A stretch of DNA of 64,000 nucleotides from Syngnathus acus (lineage: Eukaryota; Chordata; Actinopteri; Syngnathiformes; Syngnathidae), in the NCBI RefSeq assembly GCF_901709675.1, contig NC_051104.1:5005501-5069500 (forward strand), in the 5' to 3' direction. Below the pieces are notes generated by a model that saw only the letters and a list, made by a program, of their open reading frames with translations, searched no databases and was not told the origin of the DNA. Below are positions 1 to 9,684 of this stretch, piece by piece. The position numbers were made by a program, and so were the translations under genes. Positions within the stretch are counted from its first letter, which is position 1; every line of letters begins with the position of its first letter.

Positions 1-1
1 A

Positions 2-100
2 AACGAGACGGTGACTTTACTACGGTGGAGTCTGGACTGTGGACTGGAGTGGAAGGTGAAGGAGTACGACGAGGCCTTCACAAAGACACACAATGTTTGA
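2..100 (+). CDS. 3' end of an unidentified gene (partial)
   Basis: An open frame enters from the left edge and ends with TGA at 98-100, giving 32 residues that end FTKTHNV. A canonical AATAAA lies only 13 bases after the stop (113-118), followed by a T-rich tract, as expected for the end of a gene with a very short 3' UTR. The segment is hydrophilic and charged (LEWKVKEYDEAF). I do not recognise the family, and with only 33 codons visible the coding call rests on the frame plus the poly(A) signal. It converges on the CtIP-like gene on the other strand. Confidence 0.4.
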   Translation, partial: NETVTLLRWSLDCGLEWKVKEYDEAFTKTHNV

Positions 101-112
101 ATTGTAAAGTCC

Positions 113-118
113 AATAAA
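113..118 (+). terminator. poly(A) signal AATAAA
   Basis: Exact AATAAA on the plus strand shortly after the stop codon at 98-100. It probably ends the transcript entering from the left edge. Confidence 0.45.
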
Positions 119-550
119 GTACAACTTCTTTTTTTTTTTTTTGTCCTTACTGTCGATGGAGATCAGACAACGGGGTCAATTTTGCATTGTATCGTTTTCC
201 TTCAGTTATGGTTTTCTGAAAAGAGAAAATACCAATCAGAGAAAGATTACATACGAAACAGGCTGGGACATGACCTACCATGTGAAATGTGTTGACAAGT
301 TCAAGGCCACATGTTTCTGCTACCACTTCGTCATTCTTTTCTTCTTCTGATATTAGAAAGACACTATGATCATCCCAGACATATTTCCATGAATCAAACT
401 TGCCAGTTCAAATCTTACCTAAAATCTGGAATGTTTCCATTTGGCACGTGTCAGGAACAAGCACTTGTGTTTTTGCAGCCGTTTTTGTAGCGTCACTTGG
501 TTCTTTAACAAAAAAGCAACACACAAATTGAAATATTTGAAATACTTAAT
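119..550. other. short intergenic stretch between convergent genes
   Basis: T-rich run at about 128-142, then unremarkable AT-rich sequence. No exon with good splice sites is visible. No AATAAA or ATTAAA is visible on the minus strand for the CtIP-like gene, which leaves its 3' end unsettled. Confidence 0.4.
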
Positions 551-1783
551 TTAACAACAACTTTGTTGCGCGTCCAAAAATAGATATTTTAAGTGACCTT
601 TGAAGAGTGATCTGCAGAACTTGAATTTGGGATCCTCTGCATAGTGAACATGTTTGCTATTGTCCATGTATTTACGTTTCTTCAATTTATTGACGACTGG
701 AAGTGAGCTGGCCAGGACTGGTGAATCTGGGATGATGCCATCTTCGTAGGCTTGGGAGAGGGCCACCTGTGGTTCGGAGCTAATAGTAACAATAAGAGCT
801 CAGGTTGAAGCTTCAAACAGTCATGAAGTGAGTGTGCAATTATTTGTGATATGAATGATCGTACAAAATGACACTTCAATAACAAAATAATTAGAATCTC
901 AAGAAACTTGTTCGAGACACACCATGTCTTTAATATTTGCAGCTCAGCCTGAAGTTTGTGGTTTTCATCCTGCAGCCACTTTCTTTCATACTCTGTTGAG
1001 AATAAACACACACACCGTCAACATTGAGAGAAATCAGTTAGACACATTTCTGTATAAAAATATTTATTCTATTTGGTGTGATTTATTGTATTAGTAAAAT
1101 ATACACTTTGTGGTTTTTCCAGATACAAAGCAAGAACACAAGAAGCACTCAAATACACACAAAAACACTCACTGAGTTTGTTGATGGTCAGCTTGCTATG
1201 CTCTTGGCCATTTTTCAAGTTTATTTCCAAGATTGCACACCGATCACATTCTTTTGCCCGTAACCTAAAAACAGTGTAAAAAGTGGTTGGTCTTCACATA
1301 AAGTGAGACTTCTATTCTACTATTCCTTAAAACAGGTAAAATTAGGAGTTACAGTACCTGTCTTCCAAAAGACTATTGGCATTCTGTAGAGTTTTGGTTT
1401 GCTGTTTCAGCTCTTGGTTATTAGTATAAAACAGCTGAAGAGTCTCTGCATCTCTGTTACAAACAAAATTTGTTAAATTTGAATTAAAATCCCATCTAAA
1501 CGTGGCAATGAGACGGACATATTTGTTTTAGGGGTAAAACTATACTCACAGACGGCGTTCTTTTTTTAACGTGCGTACTTTCTCCTCAAGTTCTAAAAGC
1601 AGATCATTGTAACATCAACACCATGTAAATCACAATGGCCCAACAATTGCTCTGATGTCCAGCACTGAGATTTCAATGCAATGTTTTGTTACCCTGGAGT
1701 CGTTTTTGGTGGCATTCCCGTAGTTGTATCCATAAACCGAGAAAGGGGTCCGCTGGTTTGGGTGTGCTTGTTGGGCTGCTCAT
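551..1783 (-). CDS. CtIP/RBBP8 N-terminal-domain protein (short, 206 aa)
   Basis: Minus-strand exons: 1693-1783, 1550-1592, 1358-1453, 1173-1264, 923-992 and 551-779, all with GT-AG borders and compatible phases. The product follows CtIP (RBBP8) in order. A leucine-rich coiled coil (LWIQLRECH, LEEKVRTLKKERRLDAETL) makes up about residues 17-75. A LEDRLRA-x2-CDRCA motif follows, with a Cys pair near 83 and 86 like the zinc-binding pair of the CtIP N-terminal tetramerisation region. A second coil ends near 130, and a GIIPDSP motif near 145 aligns with the VIPDSP site of CtIP. In human CtIP this N-terminal region drives oligomerisation and the C-terminal Sae2-like domain acts in DNA-end resection. 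Here a stop follows about 55 residues after IIPDSP, so the Sae2-like domain is absent. RBBP8NL is the known human paralogue lacking it, but that protein is much longer. A weak alternative donor near 599 could extend the gene out of the window. Confidence 0.72.
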
Positions 1784-1990
1784 TCTCAGTTCACTATTGG
1801 TAATGTCTTGTGTTTAGCATTTAAAATGTATTAAAATGTTCAAGTAAGTAATGTTGCTCGTGAAAATAAATTCTAATTTGCCGCGCCGAAATGCATGCTG
1901 GGAAACTTTGTTTTGTTTTTTTCTGCTGCGACGTCTTCTTCTTCTGTTTAGTTGCGAACCGAACCCGCGCATTACCGCCACCTATCGATT
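1784..1990 (-). promoter_or_regulatory. promoter region of the CtIP-like gene with a ZNF143/THAP11-type site
   Basis: About 110 bp upstream of the ATG, positions 1893-1904 read TTCCCAGCATGC on the gene strand. This matches the core of the ZNF143/THAP11 (SBS) promoter motif. A GC-rich GGCGCGG stretch directly follows, resembling an E2F-type site. Both are common close to start sites of cell-cycle and repair genes. No TATA box is seen. Assignment is by motif match only. Confidence 0.5.
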
Positions 1991-3485
1991 CACAATTGTT
2001 AGTGCTTTGATTACACTCGGCTAAATTTCATAAAACAAATATTTTCGTAAATATACAAATGAAATATATTTCATTGTTACGTTTGATTTCAGAATCCCAT
2101 CTCAATAGTTTTGATTTTAAAATTAGTTCCAAGAATTGTGTTTCAATATTTTTCTTTCCAATATAACATTTTCTGAACCGTTTCAGATTAATTAGCCTGA
2201 CATTTAAACCAACTAGATAGCAGCATGAAAGATTGTGAAAATTTGTCACATTCACAATGAACAATTAGCATCAAAAATTGTACAGTGGAAAGCAAGACCT
2301 TGTATTCCTTTTTATTTTTACTATTTTCTTTAGAATACAAAACAAGAACCAAAATAAAAATAACATACAAAACAGATTATTGAACAGGTGACATTGTAAA
2401 GTAAGTCAGGGACAGTGGGTTTTGAGAATTGGGCTGATGCTACAACTTCCATTTACCATTGAGGACCAAAACAAACGAGACAATTCAATGACCCGCATGA
2501 CAGCATTTCTTATTGTCTCCAATTCAAACACACACAAGCATGATGGTTCCTACGTATTCTTTCTAAAGATGGGTGTCCTGGATTAAACTCTTCCCACTCA
2601 CATTCCCCTTTCAAGCATAAAAGCTGCTTCAGCCTGAGGGTGAAGTCAGCAATCTTCTCTTTAAGTTAATAATCAGATTTTGAGAACGTTACACGATTAA
2701 GTAGGAATGTCACTCAGCTGCAGTCACAAAGTCCCTTTCCTTAAAAGATGCTAACGGTAAAATACAATGCATTTACTGCATCAACCAAAGAAACAAAACA
2801 AGCTCCACTTAATTAAACACAAAGCTGTGGAAACATAACCGTTTTGTTTTTGTTTTGCATTAACACTAGTATTCTTGTTTTACATTTAAGATGTGGTGAC
2901 CGGCGGCGCGAGTCAGCTTTGGAGATTTATTACTTTTTTTACGTCCTTTGGATGTGTTCCTTTTCAAGGAGTTTGCATCTGTCACAGCAGAATCGACTGA
3001 GCTAGCATTACTTAACATATCAACATACAGAACATGCATTCGACATCAGACGCCTCTCCAAAATAGGTGGGGATCAACTACTCCAAACTCCAATTTCAGC
3101 ACAAGCTAATTCAAACTCTAAAATTTGCATGACAGCCTGCAGAAATAATTGCAAGTAGGCCCTTGGATGGCAGATAAGCGACAGGCTTGTAAGGATGCGG
3201 TGTGTAATGAAGCCTAATGCCATTAAGACATGAGGATGGACGTCTTCGACTCCCCCTCCTCATTCTAATGGACCTAACATGGTTTTAGATTCACATTGTA
3301 CTGGAAGAAGACAAATTGGTTGCAGATGCTGGCAGAGTTGGTCCACCGCCGCTAGCAAAAAACACTGGAGTGGAGCGTGAATGCATACCTACCACCTCAC
3401 CTGCAGAGCGACACAGTGGGGAAAAAATGGAGGTCAGTACTTGGTGGGCGCGTCAACACTGCGTCATACTCACTCTGCTTTGACT
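1990..3485 (-). other. fam168b 3' UTR and AT-rich spacer
   Basis: No coding exon is visible. Minus-strand AATAAA hexamers at 2926-2931 and 2311-2316 are candidate ends for fam168b mRNA, giving 3' UTRs of about 0.56 or 1.2 kb. The remainder up to the CtIP-like promoter is AT-rich and featureless. Confidence 0.45.
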
Positions 3486-4390
3486 TCACCACTGAGGGGG
3501 CACATAGCTGTAGCTGTGCGTGCCGGCGGGCCGATATGTGGGCATGGTGACGGGGTGCGGGGCGAGAGCGGCGGGCGCCGGTGACGGAGTCGACAGCAAA
3601 GTTCCTGTCATGTTCAAATGAAGCTAATAAGATCCGAGCTTCGTTTCGACCGATTAAGATACTCACCAGCTGACATGGCCATAGTGGTGCCGGCCACCAT
3701 GCCCATGGCAACCCCGTTGTTGCGAGGGGGAGCGATGGATGGGGCGTACATGGCGGCAGGCATCCCGTTAGGTTGGACCACCGTTGTGTGATGGATCACG
3801 TGGGGAGGTGCTGCGTACAGTGGCTGTGTGAAGTAAGTCCCTTGTTGTTGTGAAGGTATCAGTGCCTGCAACACCAAGCACAGCATTTTACTAGATAGGA
3901 ATTTGTGTGCTTTATGAACTAGGCGAGGTCACAAAGTACTACATACCTGTGCATAAGGGTTATGTTGGGGGTAGGTGCTCCTGACTGGGTATACAGCAGC
4001 TGGATAGGGGTTGGGGGAGGATGAGTATGGTGGGACTGTCCCAGTGTTGGGGGAACAGGACACTTTAAATGTAGCACCAGGGGCATAACCTGGATCACAG
4101 AATAGAAAAGGATTAGATTAGATTGATCGATCGATCGATCGATATATACATACCGCTCGAGAAGGCTGGATTTGCTCCTTGGTAGACATTCTGAGTGTAT
4201 GCTGGGGCTGCTGCTGCATAGCCGACAGGGAAGCCAGCTAGCATGACCGACAACAAATAAAGTCACGTTAAATAATTGCATAATGTCCCTTTAGTTATAA
4301 TAGTTGATGCACAAACCTACCTGGATAGCCTATACCCTTGGAGTTGGTGAAGGGGACCCCTGTTGGTGCAGGGCTGTACACTGGATTCAT
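3486..4390 (-). CDS. fam168b: FAM168B / myelin-associated neurite-outgrowth inhibitor (MANI)
   Basis: Coding exons on the minus strand: 4321-4390, 4154-4237, 3947-4089, 3667-3865 and 3486-3604, encoding 204 residues (human FAM168B is about 195). The protein starts MNPVYSP, continues GIGYPAGFP and YAAAAPAY, then a Pro/Tyr/Ser-rich centre ([20 protein letters not shown]). It has the family hallmark [15 protein letters not shown], then the hydrophobic [16 protein letters not shown], and ends SYSYVPPQW. The PAGFP and VSCSP segments favour FAM168B over FAM168A. Family knowledge: a small proline-rich, membrane-associated neuronal protein reported to restrain axonal growth. An ALIPSQQ segment at the start of exon 4 has no counterpart in the human protein and comes from the splice site chosen; no in-frame alternative acceptor is visible. 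Upstream noncoding exon(s) are expected near 4900-5400. Confidence 0.93.
4125..4142. repeat. (GATC)n microsatellite
   Basis: About four tandem GATC units within fam168b intron 2, next to the exon 2 donor. Confidence 0.8.
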
Positions 4391-5380
4391 TGTGGCCACC
4401 AAATTCTAAAAGTTAAAAAAAAGACAGCATCATAATAGTGACTAGCAGTTTGAAGGAGTGCAAATTTAAGCAACCAGTTGAGTGTTGTTTTTTTCCTCAT
4501 GGGCAATGAGAGAAAACTGATGATGTTCAACTGTTGATAGGTCAGATGTGCCCTCTAGCGGAGGCCATGGCGCATTGCACAACGGCAGAGGCGATGACGG
4601 CCGTCCGGGGCTCAAAATGACTACACACTCGTTACACAGTCGTGTTCATCAAAATATGCACTTTCAGTGTCTGAGAGCACAGCGACATAAAATGCAACGT
4701 TATGTCAAATACCACCAACCCCTTCCCCCTTAAACCGAACAAGCGTTTTAGATCGTAATTTGTAGCAATAGACAAACCAAGGAGATTTGCGATTAAAATG
4801 ATAAGAAGTTGATTACAGGCGGACTGCTGGCAAATTTAATTTCTAAAATGATTAAAAGTTACACTTTGATGTACGTTATTTGCATTATTAGAAGCGCTGT
4901 TGGCTGTGCTCCCCAATGAAGTGAAGATGCTGTGGAGGAATTTTGGCAAGGTGTGCGAAGGTGAAACCCTTCGACGCTTTGTTATCATTAGCTAGCTTTA
5001 ACGCGTGCGCCGAACCAGCGGTTCAACCTCAGTTACGTGCTATTCACTCAAAACTGATACTGTTCTTTTGCAGGTACGCAAATCGCCGGTATGACCATGC
5101 AAAAAAAGAAAAAAAAATCCAACAACCTCTGGAGTGAGTGGCACCAGAATGAGGCACCTTACTGCCAGGCCGCAGCTGAGGAGGCAGCCAGCCGGACAGC
5201 TGTGCGCTGCACCACTGCTTGTCCCAACATGGCACACAACACAACGTGAAGCAAAATGCTCTAATCAACTGCAATAACTTACTGGTCGATGTTATTGCCG
5301 TTTGCAAATACGCTTCTTTGAATCCCCGATGGCAAATATAATGGTGTTTTGCTCCCAGATGCTGAACTCTTTTGAGTGCC
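4391..5380. other. fam168b 5' intron / leader region
   Basis: No coding potential consistent with splicing is seen. The ATG exon of fam168b begins just to the left, so this stretch probably holds the first intron and a noncoding leader exon whose limits I cannot fix. Confidence 0.35.
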
Positions 5381-5413
5381 GCGCGTCACTTCCGTATAGT
5401 GTCACGTGATTGG
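5381..5413 (-). promoter_or_regulatory. probable fam168b promoter core: ETS site, E-box and CCAAT
   Basis: Within 33 bp there is an ETS-type CGGAAGTGACGCG on the minus strand (5381-5394), a palindromic GTCACGTGAT E-box of USF/TFE type (5401-5410) and an ATTGG (CCAAT, 5409-5413). This clustering is typical of TATA-less housekeeping promoters. It lies 1 kb upstream of the fam168b ATG and 0.7 kb upstream of fbxo45 on the opposite strand, so it could serve both divergent genes. Confidence 0.45.
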
Positions 5414-5699
5414 GAGCAATAACGCCTTATGATTTATTATCATTATTAGCATACTATAAAAAGTAACAATGCAAAATAAGAAACCGCAAAATAAGAAACC
5501 ACCTACTCAAAGGAGGCATTGTAAATTTGGGATTTATTAAATTCAGTGTTTTTTGTCCTTTTTTTCCCAGAAAAAAAACGTATACCTTATTTTTATAGCA
5601 AGGTTTGTAATACATGGCTGCAATATGATCAATTTACTTAGCGTTTTCATTCTTGCAAAGTTGGACAAAAATTCAGTTTAAAAAAAGATTACGTCGTAA

Positions 5700-6101
5700 C
5701 TACAACCGTCTGCAGCGAAGGTGACCGGAAGCGTTCTGACGTCCTCTGAGGTCCGAGCGGGTGATAAAAATCCTTTTAAATATAGCTGTGATTTAGCATC
5801 GTTTTCCCACTTATGCATAAAAAAACTAAGTATATTAAATCTCTACAAACACAACTAGAAGGCTTTACATCGACAAAATCCTCTGTTTATAATTTTATTA
5901 GTTATTTCTTTTATTTTTTCCTTCAAGGACCTTACGCATCATTTCCTGTCAGCGGTCGAACTGGAATGATATCCATAATGTTGTGGGTCTAATGCACCCC
6001 AGTATGTCAACAGCTAAAATGTTTCAATTAAATTAATACTTGGGGATTATTCTGTAGTGTTAGGTGATTGTTTTCACTCATTTCCAAACGGTGGGACAAT
6101 T
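5700..6101 (+). promoter_or_regulatory. fbxo45 promoter and 5' UTR
   Basis: An ETS-type ACCGGAAGC at 5724-5732 and a CRE-like TGACGTCC at 5737-5744 lie about 370 bp upstream of the fbxo45 ATG. The rest is AT-rich leader. No TATA box at a sensible distance is obvious. Confidence 0.4.
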
Positions 6102-7244
6102 ATGTCGGGTGCGGCCGGTGGAGGCTCCTCTGGTATGGGCGCAGCAGCAGCAGGAGCTAGTAGCAGCTCCGCCGGCGTTCTCCACACTGCGGTATCCGGG
6201 GGAGGAGCGGGGGTGGCCGGTAGGCTACCTGCTCGTGTCCTGGAGCATATTTTCTCCTATTTGGACCTTGCCGATTTGACTCGATGCGCCTTAGTGTGCT
6301 GGCACTGGAGCAACATCCTGGCGGATGAAAACAGCGAGGTGTGGCGCAGCCTGGGTGCTCGAACACTCAGTGAAGAAGCCCTGCGATCTGACATCTTATG
6401 CAACCTTCCATCCTACAAGAGCAAGGTGAGGTTATCTCTTGCAAGAGGCATAAAGAGACTAACAGCAAAATAATTTGTCCTTGTATTTATTAGATTCTGT
6501 ACCTTGCACCTCTGAGGTTAGAAATACACTTCTCACTGGCAGAAACCCCCTCTAGTGGTCAGAATAAACCTCTACAGTTCAGTGTGTTAAAAATATTACA
6601 AATGATTTCAAAAATCTAATCTGTTTCCAGGTCAAATCCTACCAACATGCTCTGAGCTCCCACGACTGCTCTCGTAACGTGTACGTGAAGAAAAACGGAT
6701 TCACCCTGCACCGCAACCCCATCGCCCAGAGCACAGATGGAGCACGGGGCAAGATTGGCTTTATGGAAGGTCGCCACGCCTGGGAGATCTGGTGGGAAGG
6801 CCCTCTGGGTACAGTGGCGGTGATTGGCATCGCCACCAAGCGGGCATCCATGCAGTGTCAAGGCTACGTGGCCCTTCTGGGAAGCGATGACCAAAGCTGG
6901 GGCTGGAACCTGGTTGACAACAACCTGCTCCACAATGGGGAGGTGAACGGGAACTTTCCACAGTGTAATAATGCACCCAAATATCAGGTAGGACCAATAA
7001 CTGGGCTGTCCTTGTTCTATAAAGCAATTGTAACTTTTTTTTTGTATGACTGTTACAGATTGGGGAGAGAATACGAGTGATTCTCGACATGGATGACAAG
7101 ACGTTAGCCTTCGAGAGGGGGTTTGAGTTTCTGGGAGTTGCATTTCGGGGACTACCTAAAGCCTGCCTGTTCCCTGCCGTCTCCGCGGTGTACGGCAACA
7201 CCGAGGTCACGATGGTGTACTTGGGGAAGCCACTGGATGGCTAA
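6102..7244 (+). CDS. fbxo45: F-box/SPRY domain protein 1 (Fbxo45)
   Basis: Exons 6102-6425, 6631-6987 and 7059-7244 give 288 residues (human about 286). The order is a Gly/Ala/Ser-rich disordered N terminus (1-40), an F-box at about 41-83 ([20 protein letters not shown], then ENSEVWRSL), a linker ([12 protein letters not shown]) and one SPRY domain from about 120 to the end, with the family-specific [35 protein letters not shown] and [11 protein letters not shown]. Family knowledge: Fbxo45 is the substrate receptor of an atypical ubiquitin ligase with Skp1 and MYCBP2/PHR1, acting in synapse and axon development. The ATG at 6102 is the first ATG in the frame; the 15 codons before it begin only with a GTG. 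The N-terminal low-complexity tract is the only region unlike the human protein. Confidence 0.96.
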
Positions 7245-7252
7245 GAGCGATG

Positions 7253-7420
7253 TATACGGTTCCCTCCAAAAGTATTGGAACAGCAAAGACTTTTGTTTTT
7301 GTTGTACACTGAAGACATTTGGGTATCCAATCAAAAAATGAGACTTTTGTCTCATATTCATTTTTTGATCTTAAAATGAAATGTTTGTAGTATATAACTA
7401 TTGACATTTTTATGATATCT
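7253..7420. mobile_element. DNA-transposon fragment in the fbxo45 3' UTR
   Basis: Starts about 9 bases after the fbxo45 stop. The TATACGGTTCCCTCCAAAAG stretch and the following TATTGGAACAGC and GAAGACATTTGGGT are, from memory, common in fish genomes as the end of a TA-inserting DNA element; I cannot confirm the family here. Inside, 7331-7344 and 7349-7368 form a hairpin (TCAAAAAATGAGAC against GTCTCAT..TTTTTTGA). The right boundary is uncertain. Confidence 0.45.
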
Positions 7421-7817
7421 CAAAAGCTCATGAATTCAACATAATTTTGACTGTTAAAAAGTTTGTTAGTGGAAGACAACGCTAACTGCTTCGATACCCT
7501 AGCCCTAACTTTTTTTCTGATTCAGTGCTTAAAAAGTAGCACAGATCTATTACTGTACTAAATCATATTACAAAGCTTAATGTGGAATAATCCATTACAT
7601 TCCGTGTTGATTCTGATTTGTATTCATGCCACGTCAAAACATTGCGACTTAATAGTTGTCGCGTATGAGAAGCACCGCATGAACGGTTATCATTTTTAAA
7701 TCCACTTAATGGTGGAAAATGTGTGACGTCCAGTGTGTCCTTTTTAATGTGCTACTGTACTATTACACTATTTATTTATCTATGGTACTACTAGCTTCGG
7801 TACAGTTTAAGTTAGAG

Positions 7818-7823
7818 AATAAA
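7818..7823 (+). terminator. fbxo45 poly(A) signal AATAAA
   Basis: AATAAA about 570 bases after the fbxo45 stop, just before the convergent pabpn1 3' end. Confidence 0.6.
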
Positions 7824-7948
7824 GTCGTGAGATGCGGCAACTTGAGATGCATTTCTGTCTGAGCTCATTGTCGAAATGTCTCCACATGGAACAACACAAA
7901 TTGCCATTTCCATCACAAAACACATGAAACTAACATACTTTTTACACC

Positions 7949-7954
7949 TTTATT
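7949..7954 (-). terminator. pabpn1 poly(A) signal AATAAA (distal candidate)
   Basis: Minus-strand AATAAA about 1.73 kb after the pabpn1 stop codon at 9685. It would place the convergent fbxo45 and pabpn1 transcript ends within roughly 130 bases of each other. Earlier sites may also be used. Confidence 0.4.
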
Positions 7955-8225
7955 TTTGTTTGTAATTACAGAACCATTAATTAAAAAAAAGTTTAAAAAA
8001 AAAATCAAGAAACATTTTTTTTTGTTGTTGAATCCCCCCACTCGCCTCTTTTTTTCCTGCTCAAGAAACAACACACAACTCCAACCATCCCACAACTTGA
8101 CTTGCCTCAAAATAACAGCCTACTCCATTTAACTTAGTCAATGCCACAGGATGGTCAGCCGCTGACAAGCCGTGACTGCACTGCGCAGTGTCAGAATGTG
8201 ATGGGGCCTAACTGAAACTGCCATA

Positions 8226-8264
8226 CCCCCCCCCCCCCCCCCTGCACACACACACACACACACA
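8226..8264. repeat. poly-C tract followed by (CA)n
   Basis: A run of 17 C, then ten or so CA dinucleotides. A simple-sequence tract in the presumed pabpn1 3' UTR. Confidence 0.9.
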
Positions 8265-9503
8265 TACATACAAACACACACAAACATCTTTCCTGATACT
8301 CCTTACTCCTGGAAAAAAAACTGCCTGCCTTTTTATCTGTGTTGATGTATAAAAAAAATCACATTAGGCTGGCGACTTGTTAAGTGGCGTCCGTACTGCA
8401 GTGTGCTGTCATGCGAATTAAACGTGTGCGCATGTGTGTGTGTATACATGTCGAGGTGTAAAAAAGAAAAAAAAAGAAAAACTAAAAGGATCATCAGCGT
8501 TTGCTGTTGTAGTAAATGCCCCCTGTGGCCGGCCTGTGGTCGCCCTGCCCCCCTCCCCCCCACACGGACAGAATGGGGTGAGTGTGCATAGCAGGAGCAG
8601 AGAGAGAGAGAGACGCTGCGGAGACAGTGGGGGGCGGCGGCGCCACCTGGGGAGGGGTCGTCAGCCTCCACTGGTCCTGAAACCTGAAACGACAAGAAGT
8701 GGTCTAATACAGAGAGAGGAGGGGTGAGAGGAAGGAGAGAAGACACACAAGGTGGAGGAGGAGGAGCGGGCTGCACCAAATAAAAACATTGTCTGCCAAA
8801 ATAAAACCAAACGATGGTTGTCTTGCATTGGACAGGCATGAACGTATGGTGGGGGAGATGGCCGCGCAGGCAAGAGCCCCACCTTCAGGGAAAAAAAAAA
8901 TAAAAAATCAATTAAAAAAAAAATGTGCATCTCTAATTTTTCCACTGCCAAGAGGGTCAGTCGCTTTCCAAAACTGCGTGGTGAAGAACACAGACAACAA
9001 AAAAAGAAATCATGGGGAGTTGATCTGGGGGAGTCGGAGGAGATGGAGAGAAAAGCAGGAGGGAGTGGTACAGCAAACAGACTTTAAACATCAAACGGGC
9101 TAGTCAACATTTCACATTTGAACACATTCTTAAAAAAAAAAGCAAAAAAAAAACAAAAAAACTGTCATTTAATGTCGCCACCCCCCCTTTTTTTGTCGCC
9201 TTTTTTTTCCGGTGGTGGGTGAATGGGGTGAATGGGTGGGTGGATGGTGTGGAAGCAGGATGTCACAGCCAGACCAAAGGAGACACGCCTGCAGCCTGAG
9301 ATACCATCACCACCATCATCATCAAAATCAACATCATCCCCAAACCCCAAGCAACGACAACACCAAAAGAAAAAACTTGCCACCATACATCTTGCACCAA
9401 AAAGGCCAGCGTATACCTTACCAGGGGGGCCGCACCAACCTCCGCACACGCACGCTCACATACAAATGCACACTGCAGTCAGTCAGTCTCTCTGTCCAGA
9501 AGG

Positions 9504-9558
9504 CTTTTTTTTTCTTTTTTTTCCTTTTTGTTTCTTCTGGAACTCTTCTTTTTTTTTT
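9504..9558 (-). promoter_or_regulatory. adenosine-rich 3' UTR element of pabpn1
   Basis: On the pabpn1 strand this is about 55 bases of almost pure A with occasional G or C, beginning about 125 bases downstream of the stop. PABPN1 is known in mammals to bind an A-rich stretch in its own 3' UTR and so promote retention of the 3'-terminal intron and nuclear decay. Position and composition here fit that element; the function is inferred. Confidence 0.5.
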
Positions 9559-9601
9559 GTTGGGGGAAAGGGAGGGGAATTTTAGAGTGTATGTGTAAGT
9601 G

Positions 9602-9623
9602 AGTGTGTGTGTGTGTGTGTGTG
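9602..9623. repeat. (GT)n microsatellite
   Basis: About eleven GT dinucleotides just downstream of the pabpn1 stop codon. Confidence 0.9.
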
Positions 9624-9684
9624 TTTGCGTACATGTGTAGAGAAGGGAAAGGGGTTGATAGTAAAAGGGGAGGGGGTGGAGTGT

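Larger units (their letters stand above)
7955..9684 (-). other. pabpn1 3' UTR, low-complexity and A-rich on the transcript
   Basis: No coding frame beyond compositional artefacts. Holds a 17-base C run (8226-8242), CA repeats (8245-8264), and several long T runs on the plus strand that are A-rich in the pabpn1 transcript: about 9135-9160, 9188-9209 and especially 9504-9558. (GT)n lies at 9602-9623. Confidence 0.55.

Noticed and set aside
551-1783. Full orthologue of RBBP8NL
   Set aside because: RBBP8NL is several hundred residues longer and, as far as I recall, lacks the IIPDSP-type motif seen here, so only a CtIP N-terminal relationship is claimed.
6057-6101. Upstream extension of Fbxo45 by 15 codons
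   Set aside because: The extension would begin at GTG, not ATG. The first ATG in frame is 6102 and fits the family.
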